Origin: Oceanicoccus sp.
Lineage (GTDB): Bacteria; Pseudomonadota; Gammaproteobacteria; Pseudomonadales; Dasaniaceae
Length of the DNA: 64,000 bases
NCBI RefSeq assembly: GCF_029238675.1
Contig: NZ_JAQWFR010000024.1
Coordinates: forward strand, 28,149-92,148
Direction: 5' to 3'
Below, piece by piece: positions 16,854-26,214 of this stretch; the first letter of the stretch is position 1; the number at the start of each line of letters is the position of its first letter. The notes beneath the pieces were generated by a model. The model searched no databases. It saw nothing but the letters and a program-made list of their open reading frames with translations, and had not been told where the DNA came from. A program made the translations under genes and the position numbers.

Positions 16854-18647
16854 ATGAACCGCAAAACCTCCCCCAACACACAAAACGAATGGAAAGATAA
16901 ATACCTCGAGGCCCTTGATGAACAGGAAAAGCGCGACCGCCAGCAGCAGCAAATGGTCGCTTTATTGTTTAAAGCGGTACTCCGTTTAAGCGTGGTTGCA
17001 GAGGGGGTAGACCAGCAATTAGATAAACAGCTTGCAGGTATGCGCCAGATGTTTCGCGATGGCGGCCCATCGGGCAGTGATCTCAATACCGTGGTACAGG
17101 CCCTGGAGGGCCAGGTTAAGCGCATGGATATCGTGAAAGACGAGCGTGCCAAGTCAATAGTGCAGGGCTTTCAATTACTCGTCACCACATTACAAAATCT
17201 AAAGCCGGAAAAAGATGCCGCCCAGCAACTTAAACGTTTAAATAAAAGCCTGAAAATCCGCAGCGGTTCGGTTCAGGAGTATTCAATACTGGTCAACGAG
17301 TTTGCCAAAGTGCAACGGGAGGTGCTGGATGAAAAAAATATTCAGCGTGTCAGCAAACCTTTTTGGCATCAATGGACAGCAGATCATAAAACTCCTGAAA
17401 CAGAAATTATAGAAATAGCAAAAAAAAGTGCTAGCCCTGAAGCAACTATTAAAGGGGGCTTTACAAAAACAACCCCATTTGCAAAGGCCGAAAATGATAA
17501 TGACGGACTAGACCTGTCGGATGATGCTGAAGAGCCACGCAACACAGTAGACCCTGCATCCGTTGGCGAAGAGCCGACCTTTTTCCGCTTGAATAAAGCG
17601 GTGTGCGAAGTATTACAAGAGCTACTCGAGCAAATCGAACCGCCACCCATGGCCAAAGAAAATTACCAGGCCGCGCAACAGCAAATAGAAAAAGGTTTAA
17701 ATTGGTATGAGCTGGTGCCCACTCTGGAAGATATCAGCATAGTTGTTATCTCAGCTTTTGATCGCAACCAGCAAGAATTTGAAGTCTTTCTTTCCCAGCT
17801 TAATGACCGCTTGCTGCAGGCCTATAAATTTATCAGCGAGTCAGAACAAGCCAATGGGGCGGGGCGTGAAGCGGGCAAACAGCTTAGCAATTCTATGCGC
17901 GAGCAAGTCAGTGCTATGCAGCAGTCCGTGCAAGAGGCCACAGAACTGGAACAACTCAAATCAGAAGTTAGCGCTCGGCTCGATCAAATTGTTGTTGCCA
18001 TGGATCAATACCAGGCGGGCGAACAACAATCTGAAAGTGCCTTGTCTAAAAAACTTGATGCTCTGGTCGAGCAAGTCAAAACCATGGAATCTGCTTCCGC
18101 AGATGCAGAGCAGCGTATCGAGGAGCAGCGCCAAAAGGCTCTGCGAGATGTACTAACCCAGCTACCCAATAGGGAGGCTTATAATTTAAGGTTGGAAGTG
18201 GAGTTTGAACGGCGGCAGCGCTATAAGCGGCCTTTGTCCATGGTGGTTTGTGATATTGACTTTTTTAAGCGTATTAATGACAGCTACGGCCATTTGGCCG
18301 GTGACAAAGTCTTGCGAATTATCGCTAAGACCCTGCGTAAACGTTTACGTAAAACCGACTTTATTGCCCGGCTTGGGGGTGAGGAATTTGTTGTTCTGAT
18401 GCCGGAAACCGAGCAGGACGAGGCTTATAAAGTGGCGGAGGGTGTAAGGGAGGCAATAGCCAGCTGCCCGTTTCACTTTAAAGACCAGCCCGTATCCATC
18501 ACCATGTCTTTTGGGGTGTCAGAGTTTGTTGAAGGTGATAGTGGTGACAGGGTTTTTGCCCGTTCTGATAAAGCACTCTATCAGGCAAAGAAAGGGGGTA
18601 GAAACCGGTGCGTATTAGCCAAGCCCCCGGGAAATCCCCAGAATTAG
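16854..18647 (+). CDS. Diguanylate cyclase with long coiled-coil N-terminus
   Basis: Makes cyclic di-GMP from two GTP. 597 residues: a soluble N-terminal part (about 1-420) rich in Gln/Glu and predicted coiled coil, with no membrane helix or recognised sensor domain, then a complete GGDEF domain (about 425-590). The active site is GGEEF at 508-512 and the inhibitory I-site RKTD is at 499-502, five residues upstream, so product inhibition is expected. It occupies the place of a GGDEF gene next to dsbA in Pseudomonas. It directly precedes the exopolysaccharide locus, which c-di-GMP commonly controls. Confidence 0.93.
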   Translation: MNRKTSPNTQNEWKDKYLEALDEQEKRDRQQQQMVALLFKAVLRLSVVAEGVDQQLDKQLAGMRQMFRDGGPSGSDLNTVVQALEGQVKRMDIVKDERAKSIVQGFQLLVTTLQNLKPEKDAAQQLKRLNKSLKIRSGSVQEYSILVNEFAKVQREVLDEKNIQRVSKPFWHQWTADHKTPETEIIEIAKKSASPEATIKGGFTKTTPFAKAENDNDGLDLSDDAEEPRNTVDPASVGEEPTFFRLNKAVCEVLQELLEQIEPPPMAKENYQAAQQQIEKGLNWYELVPTLEDISIVVISAFDRNQQEFEVFLSQLNDRLLQAYKFISESEQANGAGREAGKQLSNSMREQVSAMQQSVQEATELEQLKSEVSARLDQIVVAMDQYQAGEQQSESALSKKLDALVEQVKTMESASADAEQRIEEQRQKALRDVLTQLPNREAYNLRLEVEFERRQRYKRPLSMVVCDIDFFKRINDSYGHLAGDKVLRIIAKTLRKRLRKTDFIARLGGEEFVVLMPETEQDEAYKVAEGVREAIASCPFHFKDQPVSITMSFGVSEFVEGDSGDRVFARSDKALYQAKKGGRNRCVLAKPPGNPQN

Positions 18648-18774
18648 GTTAGCTTTTAACCAGCTTGGCCATTCTGCGGGATAAACTTTCACTTTTCACA
18701 CATTTAACCTCCAATATCTACTATCTACATTGAAAACATCAGCTATAGTATTGTTTAGCAAGAGTTTTTTGAAT

Positions 18775-18790
18775 TTGGCCGTTTAATTGC
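18775..18790 (+). promoter_or_regulatory. Sigma-54 (-24/-12) promoter of the exopolysaccharide locus
   Basis: TTGGCCGTTTAATTGC carries GG (18777-18778) and GC (18789-18790) exactly ten bases apart, with TTGGC and TTGC as in the RpoN consensus. The start would be near 18802, 127 bases before the first gene. In exosortase/EPS loci a sigma-54-dependent regulator (PrsR) is the known control; no prsK/prsR gene lies in this window. The remaining 18648-18928 gap shows nothing else firm. Confidence 0.6.
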
Positions 18791-18928
18791 CGCGTTGTAT
18801 AAAAAATAATCAACTTTAAGTTCGTGAATAATTAACAGCTATCACCTGTAGCTATTGTGCGGTGTAGGCAGCTTGTGAGATTCTCTATCGCCCTTGATAT
18901 AGCGGTATTAAAAGCAGTGGAAATAATA

Positions 18929-19495
18929 ATGAAAATTAATGAAATGGCAGCTCGAATTCTAATTTGTTTATGCACATTTTTATTTGCTCATCATGGCTTC
19001 GCTGCCCCTTCCTATAAAATCAATCCAGGGGATTTTCTAGCTATTGACGTCTGGAATGAAGACAGCCTGACCAGAGACGTGGTGGTGTCTCCCGATGGTT
19101 ATATTAGTTTCCCCCTGGCTGGCTCTATCATGATTGGTGGATCCACAACGCTTGAAGCTGAAGATGCTGTTTCAGTGGCTCTGGGTAAGTTTTTAAAAGA
19201 CACGCCAACTGTCACAATTTCAGTGAAGCAGCTAGCTGGCAACAAAATTTATATCATAGGAAAAGTGCTCCGTCCCGGTGAGTATCCTATCAATCGACCT
19301 ACTGACGTGATGCAGGCACTATCTATAGCGGGTGGGTTAAACACATTTGCATCAGAAAATAATATTAAAATTTTGCGCCGTCTTAAAACCGGTGAACAAA
19401 CAGCGATTTCCTTTGAGTATGGTGAGGTTAAAGCTGGCGAGGACCTGGAAACTAATATCGTACTGCAAAGCGGTGACGTTGTCGTCGTGCGATAA
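18929..19495 (+). CDS. Polysaccharide export protein, short OPX type (exosortase locus)
   Basis: Periplasmic/outer-membrane polysaccharide export (Wza-related) protein. From ATG 18929 it has 188 residues: signal peptide to about residue 26, then the Poly_export domain (YKINPGDFLAIDVWNEDSLTRDV) and one SLBB-like domain (IYIIGKVLRPGEYPI near 105-120). It is about half the length of Wza, lacks a lipobox and C-terminal helix, and resembles the short OPX proteins of exosortase loci. I prefer 18929 over 18857 because the upstream extension is not signal-peptide-like. First gene after the sigma-54 site. Confidence 0.88.
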   Translation: MKINEMAARILICLCTFLFAHHGFAAPSYKINPGDFLAIDVWNEDSLTRDVVVSPDGYISFPLAGSIMIGGSTTLEAEDAVSVALGKFLKDTPTVTISVKQLAGNKIYIIGKVLRPGEYPINRPTDVMQALSIAGGLNTFASENNIKILRRLKTGEQTAISFEYGEVKAGEDLETNIVLQSGDVVVVR

Positions 19496-19539
19496 CAAGC
19501 TTGTTACCGATAAGAATTTATAAAAAAAACAGAAGCTCA

Positions 19540-20865
19540 ATGGCTAAAAAATATTCTTTGTATATTGTTAATGCATTTTTTTGCACCATAGTATGTTTTT
19601 CATCACCGTTATTTTCAGCGCAACTTTTGCTGGAAAGCGATCTGAATGTAGAGACGGAGTACGATGACAACGCAGGATTAGATGAAAGTTTTAAGGACGA
19701 ACTTCATGGCGTAAACCTGAAGCCACTGCTTAGAGCGCGCTACGAAGGTGAAAACTGGTCTACTGCGGCGGATCTTGAGCTCATTTTTTCCGAGTACAAC
19801 CGAACGGAATATAATAGCGATGATCAAAACTTTCAGTTTTCGAGTAATAGGAGAGGCGAGCAATATAGTGCGGGGGTTAACGTTTCAATTCTTCGTTCAA
19901 CTAACAGAAACAGCGAACTGAATGATTCCGGCCGCTTAACCAACGACCGCTATGAGCTATTGACTTTAAGCCCTTACTATTTTTATACGGTCAATGAGTC
20001 TAACTCATTGGCAATAAACTTTTCGGCCAGTGAAAGAAAATACGAGGCCGAAAAGTTTGTCGGCTCTGATACATGGAACTCAACAGTTCGCTGGACGCAT
20101 AACTTGAATGAGAAGGCTCAGTTGTTTTTAGTCTTTAATGTCTCGAATTATGAGTCTGAAGACCAGACCAGCAGCACCGGCACTTATGTATTTTTTGAGT
20201 TAGAGCCGTCCTTAGGTCTGGTGTCGCGGCAGGTAGAACAAAGCTATGTGATTGCTACGGAAGGCGAGGGTGTTCAACTGGGCGGCAGCTACCAATTATC
20301 AGAACAGTTAAGTATTGAAGGGCTATTTGGTGATGTGGACTACGAAACAGATTATGACATTACCGACCCTGAAGATGCATGTAATAACCCGAATTACATC
20401 GCTTCACCGACTCTGGAGATTAGCAGGGGTCTATGTGATTTGGAAGGTCAGGCGTCCAGTACTGAGTCGATATCGTTTGATATTCGCTGGGAAGATGAAA
20501 GGGATACTTTTAACTTTGCCTATAGCGCTACTGCCCAGCCAAGTTCAAGAGGTTATTTATTAGACTCCAGACGTTACAGCCTGGGCTGGAATACTAAGGC
20601 ATCAGAGACGAGCAGATTTAAAGTTGAAGCCATGTACTCTGAAAACGAAGCTCTGGATCGTTTTACTTCAGACGCTAGCCAGGAAGTCAGTAATAGAGAA
20701 TTTACACAGATAAAGCTTGAATATAATAAAGATATACTAGAGCAATGGCGGTTAAAAATAGGCTATAGCCATCGTGTACAGAAGCAAAGGGGTAAGGACG
20801 CTTCCGGTAATATTGTGCGTTTTGAAATAACCTATAAACCTAGACAGCGATCATGGTCTTTCTAA
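19540..20865 (+). CDS. Outer-membrane beta-barrel protein of the exosortase/EPS locus
   Basis: 441 residues with a signal peptide (about 1-26, ending LFSAQ), then alternating aromatic beta-strand patterns to the terminus RQRSWSF, ending on phenylalanine as outer-membrane barrels do. It resembles the PEP-CTERM-system outer-membrane family (TIGR03016 type) that accompanies the OPX gene. Probable role: outer-membrane conduit for the polysaccharide. The ATG at 19540 is preferred; a TTG at 19501 lies directly behind the previous stop but adds a poor N-terminus. Confidence 0.8.
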   Translation: MAKKYSLYIVNAFFCTIVCFSSPLFSAQLLLESDLNVETEYDDNAGLDESFKDELHGVNLKPLLRARYEGENWSTAADLELIFSEYNRTEYNSDDQNFQFSSNRRGEQYSAGVNVSILRSTNRNSELNDSGRLTNDRYELLTLSPYYFYTVNESNSLAINFSASERKYEAEKFVGSDTWNSTVRWTHNLNEKAQLFLVFNVSNYESEDQTSSTGTYVFFELEPSLGLVSRQVEQSYVIATEGEGVQLGGSYQLSEQLSIEGLFGDVDYETDYDITDPEDACNNPNYIASPTLEISRGLCDLEGQASSTESISFDIRWEDERDTFNFAYSATAQPSSRGYLLDSRRYSLGWNTKASETSRFKVEAMYSENEALDRFTSDASQEVSNREFTQIKLEYNKDILEQWRLKIGYSHRVQKQRGKDASGNIVRFEITYKPRQRSWSF

Positions 20866-20888
20866 GATCCAATTAGAGAAAAAGAAAT

Positions 20889-22652
20889 ATGAATACGGCA
20901 GTTGATTTTGAGGAAGAGACTAAAAGCGTTGGCGATTATGTCAAGCTATTTAAGCGGCGCAAAAAGCAAATGCTTGTGCCCGCGTCAATGGTATTTTCAA
21001 TTGCTGTGGCAATAGCACTTTTATTGCCCTCTACTTATAAATCTTCAGCGACTATTCTGATCGAGGCACAGCAGATACCGACCGATTTGGTAACTTCCAC
21101 AGTAACAACCTATGCTGCTCAGCAAATCCAAACAATCAAAGCGCGGATTATGACAATGAAAAATATTATGGGGCTGGTTGAGACCCATAAATTATTCAGC
21201 GAAGCTGATTTAAAAGCCAAAGGTGCCAGTGAAATAGTTCATGAATTTACTAAACGGGTGGGGCTGGATGTTATTAGTGCGGGCGTACTTGATTCAAATG
21301 GTCGAAAAGCAGAAGCTACCATTGCGTTTTCCCTCAGCTTTGAGCATTCATCGCCCACAAAAGCACAAAAAGTTGCCAACGAAATGGTAAGCCTGTACCT
21401 GAATGAAAACCTGCGAGCAAGGGCCGAGCAGTCATCAAGCACCTCCGCATTTTTACAACAGGAAGTGGATAGCCTGGCAAATAAATTGGAAACCCAGGAA
21501 GGCAATTTAGCAACCTTTAAACAGGATAATAAAGACAACCTGCCAGCGTTATTTCAATATAATTTAAAAGTTGTTGAGCGTACCAGCAATGATGTTGGTG
21601 CCTTGGATATGCGAAAGCAAGATCTTCAAAAGGCATTAATTAGATTAGAATCAGATTTAAGCTTAATCAGCCCCTATACCCCCTCGGTTTTGCCAACGGG
21701 AGAAAGGGTTTTAAGCGAGCAGGACAGGCTAAAAGCACTACGCGCCAGATATAGCCAAAATTCTGCGCTCTACAGTGACAGCCACCCCACGGTTGTGCGC
21801 AATAAAAGAGAAATTGAAGCGCTGGAAAAAAAGCTGGGTATTGTTGCTGAAGATAATGATGTCTACCTTAAAGAGCTAAGAGAACAAGAAGAAACCCTAA
21901 AAGCTCTTAAAGATAAATATACCGATGAGCATCCCAAAGTGACTACACAGGAACAAGTAGTAGCAGCGCTGCAAGAAAAGATTGCCGCTTTACCGGCTGC
22001 TACAGAGTCCCAGGCACCGGTGCAGGACCCGGACAACCCATCCTACTTAATGCTTAATGGACAGGTAGAATCTGCAAAATTGGAGTTGGAACTCTTAGAT
22101 GAGAAGCGCGCCTCCCTGATTGCAAAAAAAGGTAAATATGAACGCTTTGCTGTAAACGCGCCCCTGATTGAGAAAGAATATAATGAGATGGTGCGTGACC
22201 TGGATAACACGCGGATTAAATATCAAGAAATAAAAGCCAAGCAGATGACAGCGGAGCTGGCAAAAACACTGGAACAGGGCCGCAAGGGTGAGCGCTTCAC
22301 GCTGATTGACCCGCCGGAAATTCCACAAAAGCCAGTAAGCCCTAATCGACCGGCAATTATGTTTATGGGCTTTGTACTGGCCGCTGTTACGGGTGTGGTC
22401 ACTGCCATTTTTGCCGAGGCCCTATCGTCCCGAGTATGGGGTGCGCGAACCTTGGTTGGCATAACCGGTATGCAGCCATTAGTAGAAATACCTTACTTAC
22501 AAATAGACAGTGAAATTAAAAAAGGCTTAAACAAAAAATATATTATTGCCGGGGCTATGCTGTTTATCGTGATCGCAGGGGCCGCTATAATCCATTTCTT
22601 TGTGACACCATTAGATGTCCTTTGGTTTAAGTCATTGCGAAGAATGCCTTAA
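20889..22652 (+). CDS. Chain-length determinant protein (Wzz/GNVR family)
   Basis: Inner-membrane polysaccharide co-polymerase controlling chain length and export. 587 residues: N-terminal Wzz domain with a helix near 31-50, a long periplasmic coiled coil, the GNVR-type return, then a helix near 490-510 and an extra C-terminal helix near 555-575. The Pro-rich motif PPEIPQKPVSPNRP precedes the second helix. The coiled coil contains an internal duplication (about 279-318 and 335-368) centred on HPTVVRNK and HPKVTTQE. No cytoplasmic kinase domain is fused; the kinase is the next gene. Confidence 0.9.
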   Translation: MNTAVDFEEETKSVGDYVKLFKRRKKQMLVPASMVFSIAVAIALLLPSTYKSSATILIEAQQIPTDLVTSTVTTYAAQQIQTIKARIMTMKNIMGLVETHKLFSEADLKAKGASEIVHEFTKRVGLDVISAGVLDSNGRKAEATIAFSLSFEHSSPTKAQKVANEMVSLYLNENLRARAEQSSSTSAFLQQEVDSLANKLETQEGNLATFKQDNKDNLPALFQYNLKVVERTSNDVGALDMRKQDLQKALIRLESDLSLISPYTPSVLPTGERVLSEQDRLKALRARYSQNSALYSDSHPTVVRNKREIEALEKKLGIVAEDNDVYLKELREQEETLKALKDKYTDEHPKVTTQEQVVAALQEKIAALPAATESQAPVQDPDNPSYLMLNGQVESAKLELELLDEKRASLIAKKGKYERFAVNAPLIEKEYNEMVRDLDNTRIKYQEIKAKQMTAELAKTLEQGRKGERFTLIDPPEIPQKPVSPNRPAIMFMGFVLAAVTGVVTAIFAEALSSRVWGARTLVGITGMQPLVEIPYLQIDSEIKKGLNKKYIIAGAMLFIVIAGAAIIHFFVTPLDVLWFKSLRRMP

Positions 22653-22702
22653 ATTACTCACTAGACTTTAACCAATAGATATCAGAAGACAAGGTTCTCA
22701 GC

Positions 22703-23518
22703 ATGGACTACATACAACAAGCAATTGACAAGGCTCGAAATGAGCGTCAAGGAAAAATCGGCAACGCAGCCGAGAATTCCGCGCCCGAAGCAAACCCATC
22801 CGCAGGGCCCTTGGCACCTGCGGTTACTGGCGTGCCGGAAGAAATTAATTACACCAAAACACGCCAGGTTAAACTATCGGATGATGTATTAAGGAATAAC
22901 CGTATTATTGCTGGCTTTGATTTTGACCAGCGCGCGGAGGCCTACCGCCAATTAAGAACACAGGTGCTACAAAAAATTCGTGCTAACGACTGGAAAACCA
23001 TTGCGGTCACCAGCCCTAATGAAAGCGCTGGAAAATCAATAACCGCCCTGAACCTGGCCATCAGCCTTTCTAAAGAAGTTAACCAAACCGTGCTGTTAGT
23101 GGATATGGATTTGCGTAATCCCTGCCTGCTTGAGCTATTAGGCCTGGAGGCAGAGGCAGGCATAGTTGATCATTTAAAAGGTGAAGTTTCTGTTGCTGAT
23201 ATAATGGTTAATCCCGGTTTTGAGCGCTTAGTTATTTTACCAGGTAAAGCGGACCCTCATTACAGTTCTGAAATGCTTTCTTCGCCGCCAATGAAAGAGC
23301 TGCTGCATGACCTGACATCTCGCTATGAATCCAGAATCATTGTATTTGATTTGCCAGCATTATTAGTTAACGATGATGCGCTGGTATTTACCCCGGTTGT
23401 CGATGCCTCCTTATTGGTGATTGAAGATGGTGGTAGCAGTGAAGAAGACATCAAAAGATCTTTGCAGTTATTAGAGGGTACCGAGCTTTTGGGCACAGTG
23501 CTAAATAAAGCGGAATAA
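22703..23518 (+). CDS. CpsD/CapB-type tyrosine kinase-like ATPase
   Basis: BY-kinase-like partner of the chain-length protein. 271 residues with a variable N-terminus (about 1-75), Walker A TSPNESAGKS near 108-117, Walker A' VLLVDMDLRNP near 131-141, and Walker B-like IIVFDLPALL near 212-221. It ends right after the last core strand (GTVLNKAE), so the tyrosine cluster that usually forms the C-terminal tail is absent. It may act as a non-phosphorylated ATP switch or be modified elsewhere. Confidence 0.85.
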   Translation: MDYIQQAIDKARNERQGKIGNAAENSAPEANPSAGPLAPAVTGVPEEINYTKTRQVKLSDDVLRNNRIIAGFDFDQRAEAYRQLRTQVLQKIRANDWKTIAVTSPNESAGKSITALNLAISLSKEVNQTVLLVDMDLRNPCLLELLGLEAEAGIVDHLKGEVSVADIMVNPGFERLVILPGKADPHYSSEMLSSPPMKELLHDLTSRYESRIIVFDLPALLVNDDALVFTPVVDASLLVIEDGGSSEEDIKRSLQLLEGTELLGTVLNKAE

Positions 23519-23527
23519 ACACAGCTC

Positions 23528-24430
23528 ATGTATACACAACACTTCGGTCTTAGCGACAAGCCCTTTAATTTAATTCCGGATCCCGATTATTTATATTTTT
23601 CATCAAAGCATAAAATAGGTTTAAGCCTGTTGGAATATGGTTTGATGGAAACCGCCGCGGGCCTTACGGTGATAACCGGGGAGGTGGGCGCAGGCAAGAC
23701 CACCTTAATCAGAAAGCTAATGCGGCGCATTGACTATACAGCGCTAACCGTAGGTATTATTAATAATACCAGTACCTTTCACGAAGGTTTAATTAGCTGG
23801 GTTGTTTCCGCCTTTAACATACCTCACGAAGAAAAAGATAACATTGCCCTCTACAGAGAGTTTCAGAAGTTTTTAATCGCAGAGTATGCCGCGGGCAGAC
23901 GCTGCGTACTGATCGTAGATGAAGCACAAAATTTAAGTGGTAAGGCACTCGAAGAGCTTCGGATGCTAACCAATATCAATGCTGATAGAGACCAGTTATT
24001 GCAAATTGTGCTGGTGGGCCAGCCCGAGTTACTAGACGTGTTATCAAAGCCGGAATATGCACAAATTGCTCAACGTGTGTCTGTAGAGTATCACCTGGAG
24101 CCTCTCGATTTTGAAGAGGTTTACGGCTACATCCAGCATCGACTGGAAGTTGCTGGCGGTGCAGATGATATTTTTACTAAGCAGGCAGTGAAGGCCATTT
24201 ACTATTTCAGTGGTGGCGTGCCACGCCTGGTTAATACCCTGTGTGATTATTGTTTAGTTCATGCCTATGCTTTGGGCAGTGTTGAAGTTGATTTTACCTT
24301 GGCGATGGAAGTAAGAAAGGGCCGCAAAGTAGGTGGTGTAAACAGACAGGTAAAAAATGTTGAGTCTGTTGAACAGGTACGGCAGGATCTTATCGCCGAG
24401 ACAGGTATAGATTTAAAAGCTTTGACTTAA
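23528..24430 (+). CDS. ExeA-like AAA ATPase of exosortase/EPS loci
   Basis: 300 residues. AAA domain with Walker A GEVGAGKTT near residue 52 and Walker B VLIVDEAQNL near 120, sensor-like IVLVGQPEL near 160, and the common N-terminus MYTQHFGLSDKPFNLIPDP shared by ExeA and the XrtA-associated ATPase. Role in polysaccharide export or secretion is assumed from constant association with these loci. No peptidoglycan-binding domain is fused. Follows the kinase by 9 bases. Confidence 0.88.
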   Translation: MYTQHFGLSDKPFNLIPDPDYLYFSSKHKIGLSLLEYGLMETAAGLTVITGEVGAGKTTLIRKLMRRIDYTALTVGIINNTSTFHEGLISWVVSAFNIPHEEKDNIALYREFQKFLIAEYAAGRRCVLIVDEAQNLSGKALEELRMLTNINADRDQLLQIVLVGQPELLDVLSKPEYAQIAQRVSVEYHLEPLDFEEVYGYIQHRLEVAGGADDIFTKQAVKAIYYFSGGVPRLVNTLCDYCLVHAYALGSVEVDFTLAMEVRKGRKVGGVNRQVKNVESVEQVRQDLIAETGIDLKALT

Positions 24431-24494
24431 ATAAGCTTTCTCTAACCTGTTGATGCAATAACAATAAAAATTAGCAGTACAATTTAGCAGTACA

Positions 24495-25331
24495 ATGATA
24501 GGCCGCGTTATAGGTGTATTTGTGAGTATAACAAGAATTACAAAAGGCATAAAAAGACGGCTAAAAAATAATAAAGCCAATAAACTATGTCGTCTGCAAA
24601 AAAACCCATTAGCAACAATCAATAAAACGGTGGTAACTACGTTTTATGATTTTGAAGCTGACTATGCCGGAACGGGCAAGCAGCAACCTTGCTTTGCAAC
24701 CGTAGCCAGAATTTTAGATATAGAAAAAAAACACGGTATACACTCAACCTATAACACCGTGGCAAAACTGGCCCATGATATTCCAGATATAGTGAAAGAA
24801 ATTCATCATAGGGGCCATGAAATCGCCAGTCACTCTTATGATCACACCGTGCTGCTTCCCCTGAGCCGGCAACAAAAAAAACATAATGTTGAGAGCGCCA
24901 AGCAAATGTTTGATGCTCTAGGCTATTCCAATATTGGTCATAGAAGCCCACAGTCTGCCTGGGACTTCACTTTGGTTAAGCAATTGAGTGAAAACAACTA
25001 TCGTTGGAATGCAGAGAACGGCAGTGAACCATACCCATATATCATTCACCAAACCGAGACCAACAAGCTATGGCGAATGCCAGTACGCGATGATGATTGG
25101 TACTATGTCAGGGATAAAATGCAGCCCAAACAAGTATTACAAAAATGGATATCGCTGGTTCAACAGGCCAGGGAAACGCAATCCTATACGGCAATAGGGT
25201 TTCATCCCTGGCTACAAGCTTCCGAAGACAAGTTGGTGGTATTGGAAGAGTTCTTTGCATGGCTGGCTGGGCAGGATGATATCGCTGTGATGCCTTTTGG
25301 TGAGGTGGTAAACGCTATGGAGAGCCAATGA
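24495..25331 (+). CDS. Polysaccharide deacetylase (NodB-type)
   Basis: 278 residues with carbohydrate esterase 4 motifs: TFYDFEADY near residue 52 (motif 1 aspartate), HEIASHSYDH near 105 (metal-binding H-x3-H), and HRSPQS near 150 (motif 3). It has a basic N-terminus without a clear signal peptide, so it may act on the cytoplasmic side on lipid-linked sugars. Related deacetylases are regular members of exosortase loci. Its stop overlaps the next gene's start (ATGA). Confidence 0.82.
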   Translation: MIGRVIGVFVSITRITKGIKRRLKNNKANKLCRLQKNPLATINKTVVTTFYDFEADYAGTGKQQPCFATVARILDIEKKHGIHSTYNTVAKLAHDIPDIVKEIHHRGHEIASHSYDHTVLLPLSRQQKKHNVESAKQMFDALGYSNIGHRSPQSAWDFTLVKQLSENNYRWNAENGSEPYPYIIHQTETNKLWRMPVRDDDWYYVRDKMQPKQVLQKWISLVQQARETQSYTAIGFHPWLQASEDKLVVLEEFFAWLAGQDDIAVMPFGEVVNAMESQ

Positions 25332-26206
25332 ACATTGTGCAGTCTCGAATAGCGCGAATTAGGCAGGCCTACCACTGGTGGGAGCTAGATCGGCTAAATG
25401 ATTTCTCCTGGCATTTTCAGGGCGGCCGGGAGCATTTTAAAAAAGAATTTAAAGAGATCGTAAGCTCCCATAAGTGGGTATTTATTGTTGGCTGTAATAA
25501 CTCGGGCACTAGTATTTTACAAAGAATGCTTGGGCGTGTCGGCAGTGTCTCTACTTTCAAAAAAGAAGGGCAGCGTTATACGCAAGTATTGCCCCGAGCC
25601 TATAGACGAGGCTATGAGCGTGTATACATGGAATATGCTGACGCTCTAAAGATGAAGGGCAGCGTCGAGCAAAATGGACCTCGTTTGGTTCACGACTGGA
25701 CGCGGCATTTACCTCAGCCCTTATCGGATATCATTTTGGAAAAAACGCCAGCCAACGCAACACGTATGCAGTGGCTGCAGGAGTGTTTTCCGAATAGCCG
25801 TTTTATTGGTTTGGTAAGAAATGGTTATGCGGTGAGTGAAGGTATTAATAGAAAGTCACATAAAAGTTTCTCAAGAGCTGCAGACCAGTGGCAACATGCC
25901 AATAAAGTGCTGCTAGAGAATTCGAAAAATGTTGATCACTATAGGCAGTTTCACTATGAAGACATCGTCGAAGACCCGGGTGCTGCGGTATCGGCCTTAG
26001 CGGCATTTGTCGGGGCAGAGGGCGCGGATATATCGGATGTGGCAACGGCCAGTTATGACTTGCCTAACGTGCGAGGCGATACGCCAATGGGTTTAAGAAA
26101 CCTTAATCAGGATAGCTTTGGCCGCCTTACCCAGCAGCACATTGACATTATCTACCAACATGCTGGTGAACTGCTAGATCACTATAACTATGACCTCAAT
26201 CGGTAA
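25328..26206 (+). CDS. Sulfotransferase family protein (first of five)
   Basis: 292 residues. The PAPS 5'-phosphosulfate loop is FIVGCNNSGTSILQRML near residue 50 and the 3'-phosphate segment RFIGLVRNGYAVSEG near 158. The H-Y-E-D segment near 218 fits a PAPS-dependent sulfotransferase. It likely transfers sulfate from PAPS to a sugar or lipid-linked intermediate in the cytoplasm. Four-base overlap with the deacetylase gene suggests joint translation. Confidence 0.75.
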   Translation: MNIVQSRIARIRQAYHWWELDRLNDFSWHFQGGREHFKKEFKEIVSSHKWVFIVGCNNSGTSILQRMLGRVGSVSTFKKEGQRYTQVLPRAYRRGYERVYMEYADALKMKGSVEQNGPRLVHDWTRHLPQPLSDIILEKTPANATRMQWLQECFPNSRFIGLVRNGYAVSEGINRKSHKSFSRAADQWQHANKVLLENSKNVDHYRQFHYEDIVEDPGAAVSALAAFVGAEGADISDVATASYDLPNVRGDTPMGLRNLNQDSFGRLTQQHIDIIYQHAGELLDHYNYDLNR

Positions 26207-26214
26207 TTAATAGC

